Shown here piece by piece: positions 62,273 to 64,000 of a stretch of 64,000 nt of DNA. The notes below the pieces were generated by a model that saw only the letters and a list, made by a program, of their open reading frames with translations, made no database searches and was not told the origin of the DNA. Made by a program: the position numbers and the translations under genes. The stretch spans positions 744,001 through 808,000 of the forward strand of contig NZ_CANNGQ010000001.1 in assembly GCF_947504145.1 (NCBI RefSeq), read 5' to 3'. Positions within the stretch are counted from its first letter, which is position 1. Each line of letters opens with the position of its first letter. Source of the DNA: an uncultured Microbulbifer sp. GTDB taxonomy: Bacteria > Pseudomonadota > Gammaproteobacteria > Pseudomonadales > Cellvibrionaceae.

Positions 62273-62824
62273 CTAGTCAAACGCCTCGGGCGCCTTGAAC
62301 GCTTTGCTGTAAAACCCGGAGGTGTCGAAACAGCACACTTTCTTTTTGCCCGCTGCGAGCATGTCACAGGCATCGTTGATGCGTTTGCCTCGCGTTTTTT
62401 GCTGCTTGGCAGATGTTATCCAGTGAATCCAGTCTACGCGGGATAGATTAGTGGTCGTATCCCAGGTGGCCATAGCCTCTGGCGAAGCCACTAATGCCTC
62501 TGCCAGATCTGCCGGGACCTCAGGATCGGGCTCTTCGGCGGCGGCCCTGATGTGGAAGTTCACAAGGTCGCCGTAGCTGGCCCCGGAAGCCCTGAGCAAC
62601 ACCTCATCAATTTTCAGCCAATGACTTTTCTGCCCGTCGGGCTCAAGCTGAATCGTAAAAGGTTTGCCGTTTATTGTCCCATCTACGGTCGTGCGACCGC
62701 GCCTTGGTAATTTGGCGCTGGCTTCTTTTGGCAAGACGACGAAAGCCCAGTGTGTGCCATTGCCCGGTTGCTTGGGGCGCAGAATTCGTGCGTTGAACTG
62801 TGAATCTGTGTTTGCGGTAGACAT
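62273..62824 (-). CDS. DUF1905/YdeI-type protein
   Basis: 183 residues. The first half is a DUF1905 beta-barrel (RPKQPGNGTHWAFVVLPKEASAKLPRRGRTTVDGTINGKPFTI). The second is the OmdA/YdeI bacteriocin-protection type helix region (WDTTTNLSRVDWIHWITSAKQQKTRGKRINDACDMLAAGKKKVCCF), here in the usual order. Cytoplasmic. It faces the NTF2-like gene convergently. Confidence 0.85.
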   Translation of the reverse strand: MSTANTDSQFNARILRPKQPGNGTHWAFVVLPKEASAKLPRRGRTTVDGTINGKPFTIQLEPDGQKSHWLKIDEVLLRASGASYGDLVNFHIRAAAEEPDPEVPADLAEALVASPEAMATWDTTTNLSRVDWIHWITSAKQQKTRGKRINDACDMLAAGKKKVCCFDTSGFYSKAFKAPEAFD

Positions 62825-62873
62825 CTTATCTGCGGTCTAGCGATAAATTGATTTTAGGGAAAATACAAAACAT

Positions 62874-63347
62874 CTAAATTACAGGAAACGGTTTGAATAC
62901 CATTAACCAGAAAATGGTTAATATTGCTCCAAAAGCTAGAATACCCAGTCCGGTCCAATATCGCATCCATTTCGTGAAACCCGGGTTCAGTTCACCGGAG
63001 TCCAGGGATGCGTCAGCGAGCGCTTTGAGTTTGTATTGAATAGCAACAACTGGTATCCAGCATACCCCTATGAAAAGAAAGAGCGTGATTACGAAGTGAA
63101 ACCAGGTGGATGAGAAGGAGTAACCGAGCCTGTCCATCAGGAGTACGCCGGATACGAATTGGACAACTACGGCGGGTGCAGTAAATAACCAGTCGGCCAG
63201 TACCACATGCCGAGTTGTTACGGCGAGAGCGGCGATATTGGATGAGCGGCTCGCCATAAACATGAAGAAGGCAATACCTGCACCGGTTCCCGTTACTATA
63301 ACGGCGGACAGAATATGCACCATTTTTAATAGAAAATAGTCTTCCAA
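62874..63347 (-). CDS. DUF2269 family inner-membrane protein
   Basis: 157 residues with four hydrophobic segments (LLKMVHILSAVIVTGTGAGIAFFMFMAS; WLFTAPAVVVQFVSGVLLM; WFHFVITLFLFIGVCWIPVVAIQ; TGLGILAFGAILTIFWLMVFKP). His residues in HILSA and conserved TMxG-like parts fit DUF2269. The start is TTG 63347, with GAGTGA a few bases upstream. Function unknown. Confidence 0.85.
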   Translation of the reverse strand: MEDYFLLKMVHILSAVIVTGTGAGIAFFMFMASRSSNIAALAVTTRHVVLADWLFTAPAVVVQFVSGVLLMDRLGYSFSSTWFHFVITLFLFIGVCWIPVVAIQYKLKALADASLDSGELNPGFTKWMRYWTGLGILAFGAILTIFWLMVFKPFPVI

Positions 63348-63427
63348 TTGTCACTCGCGTGCTTTCTGGTTCACGTTGACTGCAGTTGTTCCTTGAAAAC
63401 CAAGTTAAACAGTTTGTCAGCGTAGAT

Positions 63428-63457
63428 ACAAAAAAGGACCGGCTGTGCCGGTCCTTT
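63428..63457 (-). terminator. Rho-independent terminator of the DAHP synthase gene
   Basis: AAAGGACCGG-CTGTG-CCGGTCCTTT (63433-63457). On the minus strand it is followed by TTTTTTGT and lies 28 bp past the stop codon. Confidence 0.92.
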
Positions 63458-63484
63458 CAGGTTGGGTGCAAATTGGGTAGAAGT

Positions 63485-64000
63485 TTACCCTTTGCGTGCC
63501 TTCAGTGGTCCACGCAACTGTTCTGCCATTCCCAGTAGCAGTTTCTCGGTAGTATCCCAGTCGATACATTTATCCGTCACCGAAACCCCGTATTCCATCT
63601 GGCTGCGATCTTTGTTGATCTTCTGGTTGCCAGCTTTCAGGTTGCTTTCGACCATAATGCCGATAATAGACTTGTTGCCATCCAGAATCTGGTGGGTGAC
63701 GTTGTCCACTACCAGAGGCTGCAGCTCGTGGTTCTTGTTGGAATTGGCGTGGCTGCAGTCGACCATGATGTTGGGCACCAGGCCGGCGTCTTCCAGTTCT
63801 TTCTCACACACGGCAACGCTGACGGAATCGTAGTTGGGCTTATCGTTGCCACCGCGCAGTACCACATGGCCGTATTTGTTACCCGCGGTGTGGATGATCG
63901 CTACCTGGCCTTCCTTGTTGATACCCAGGAAGCGGTGTGGATTGGCGGTGGACTGGAGGGCGTTGATGGCCACTTCCAGGCTGCCGTCGGTGCCGTTCTT
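63485..64000 (-). CDS. 3-deoxy-7-phosphoheptulonate synthase (AroG class), C-terminal part
   Basis: The last 171 residues of the gene are inside the window, which ends at codon KNGTDGSLEVAINAL, the AroG/F/H signature. HRFLGINKEGQVAIIHTAGNKYGHVVLRGG, IMVDCSHANSNKNHELQ and GIMVESNLKAGNQKI match the type I-alpha family. It joins phosphoenolpyruvate and erythrose-4-phosphate in the first shikimate-pathway step. The N-terminal feedback-inhibition region is outside the window, so Phe, Tyr or Trp specificity cannot be read. Confidence 0.93.
   Translation of the reverse strand, partial: KNGTDGSLEVAINALQSTANPHRFLGINKEGQVAIIHTAGNKYGHVVLRGGNDKPNYDSVSVAVCEKELEDAGLVPNIMVDCSHANSNKNHELQPLVVDNVTHQILDGNKSIIGIMVESNLKAGNQKINKDRSQMEYGVSVTDKCIDWDTTEKLLLGMAEQLRGPLKARKG

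Overview
The window reads as chromosomal DNA of a GC-rich gammaproteobacterium. The gene set (cmoA/cmoB/cmoM, rsmJ, nfuA, hrpB, slyX, cobalamin-dependent metH, phhA with tyrR, siroheme sulfite reductase paired with a DUF934 protein, many secreted or lipoprotein genes) and the protein sequences suggest a marine Cellvibrionales-type bacterium, perhaps Microbulbifer-like. The genus is inference. I see no rRNA, tRNA, CRISPR array, phage or insertion sequence. Both edge genes are cut: an AgcS symporter on the left and an AroG-type DAHP synthase on the right.

Layout. 1-6114: symporter tail, a large protein with an apparently inactivated M48-like domain, a SUI1/YciH protein, a voltage-gated K+ channel with a zinc ribbon, a serine hydrolase and slyX. 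6115-6802: a gene-free, partly AT-rich stretch with a consensus DnaA box. 6803-11625: an OmpA-type lipoprotein, a TIMP/netrin-like secreted protein, an anchored 11-mer-repeat protein, a SpoIIAA-like protein, rsmJ and L-serine dehydratase. 11956-18361: the tRNA wobble-uridine genes cmoB, cmoA and cmoM, flanking an M16 peptidase and a DUF599 membrane protein. 18368-25143: membrane J-domain protein, porin, methyltransferase, msrA, sseA-type sulfurtransferase, TAP-like hydrolase lipoprotein and a TRIC-family channel. 25220-32582: glutaryl-CoA dehydrogenase, divergent from a complete three-gene RND efflux operon. 32956-41764: antiporter, PLP enzyme with an Lrp regulator, phhA/tyrR sharing a perfect TyrR box, Mpo1-like protein, CoA transferase and a two-domain lysozyme-inhibitor lipoprotein.

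41913-45042 is a translationally coupled cassette: a CstA-type transporter, a 97-residue protein ending in Cys-Cys, and an ArsA-type ATPase. It mirrors the E. coli CstA-type transporter / YbdD-YjiX (also ending Cys-Cys) / YjiA GTPase arrangement with unrelated partners, and is the strongest candidate for an under-described system here. 45062-51923: sulfite reductase with its DUF934 partner, an unlisted 44-residue membrane protein, two palindromic repeat elements, a DUF2970 protein and metH. 52228-57392: DJ-1/PfpI-like protein, nfuA, a TM1410-type putative glycosidase and hrpB. 57514-63347 looks more accessory: several orphan genes, a tandem pair of diverged secreted paralogs and small stress-type proteins.

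Recurring themes are short perfect tandem duplications of 13-14 bp between genes, and shared palindromes linking separated genes of one pathway (GTGATCAC-centred sites upstream of both glutaryl-CoA dehydrogenase and the CoA transferase).
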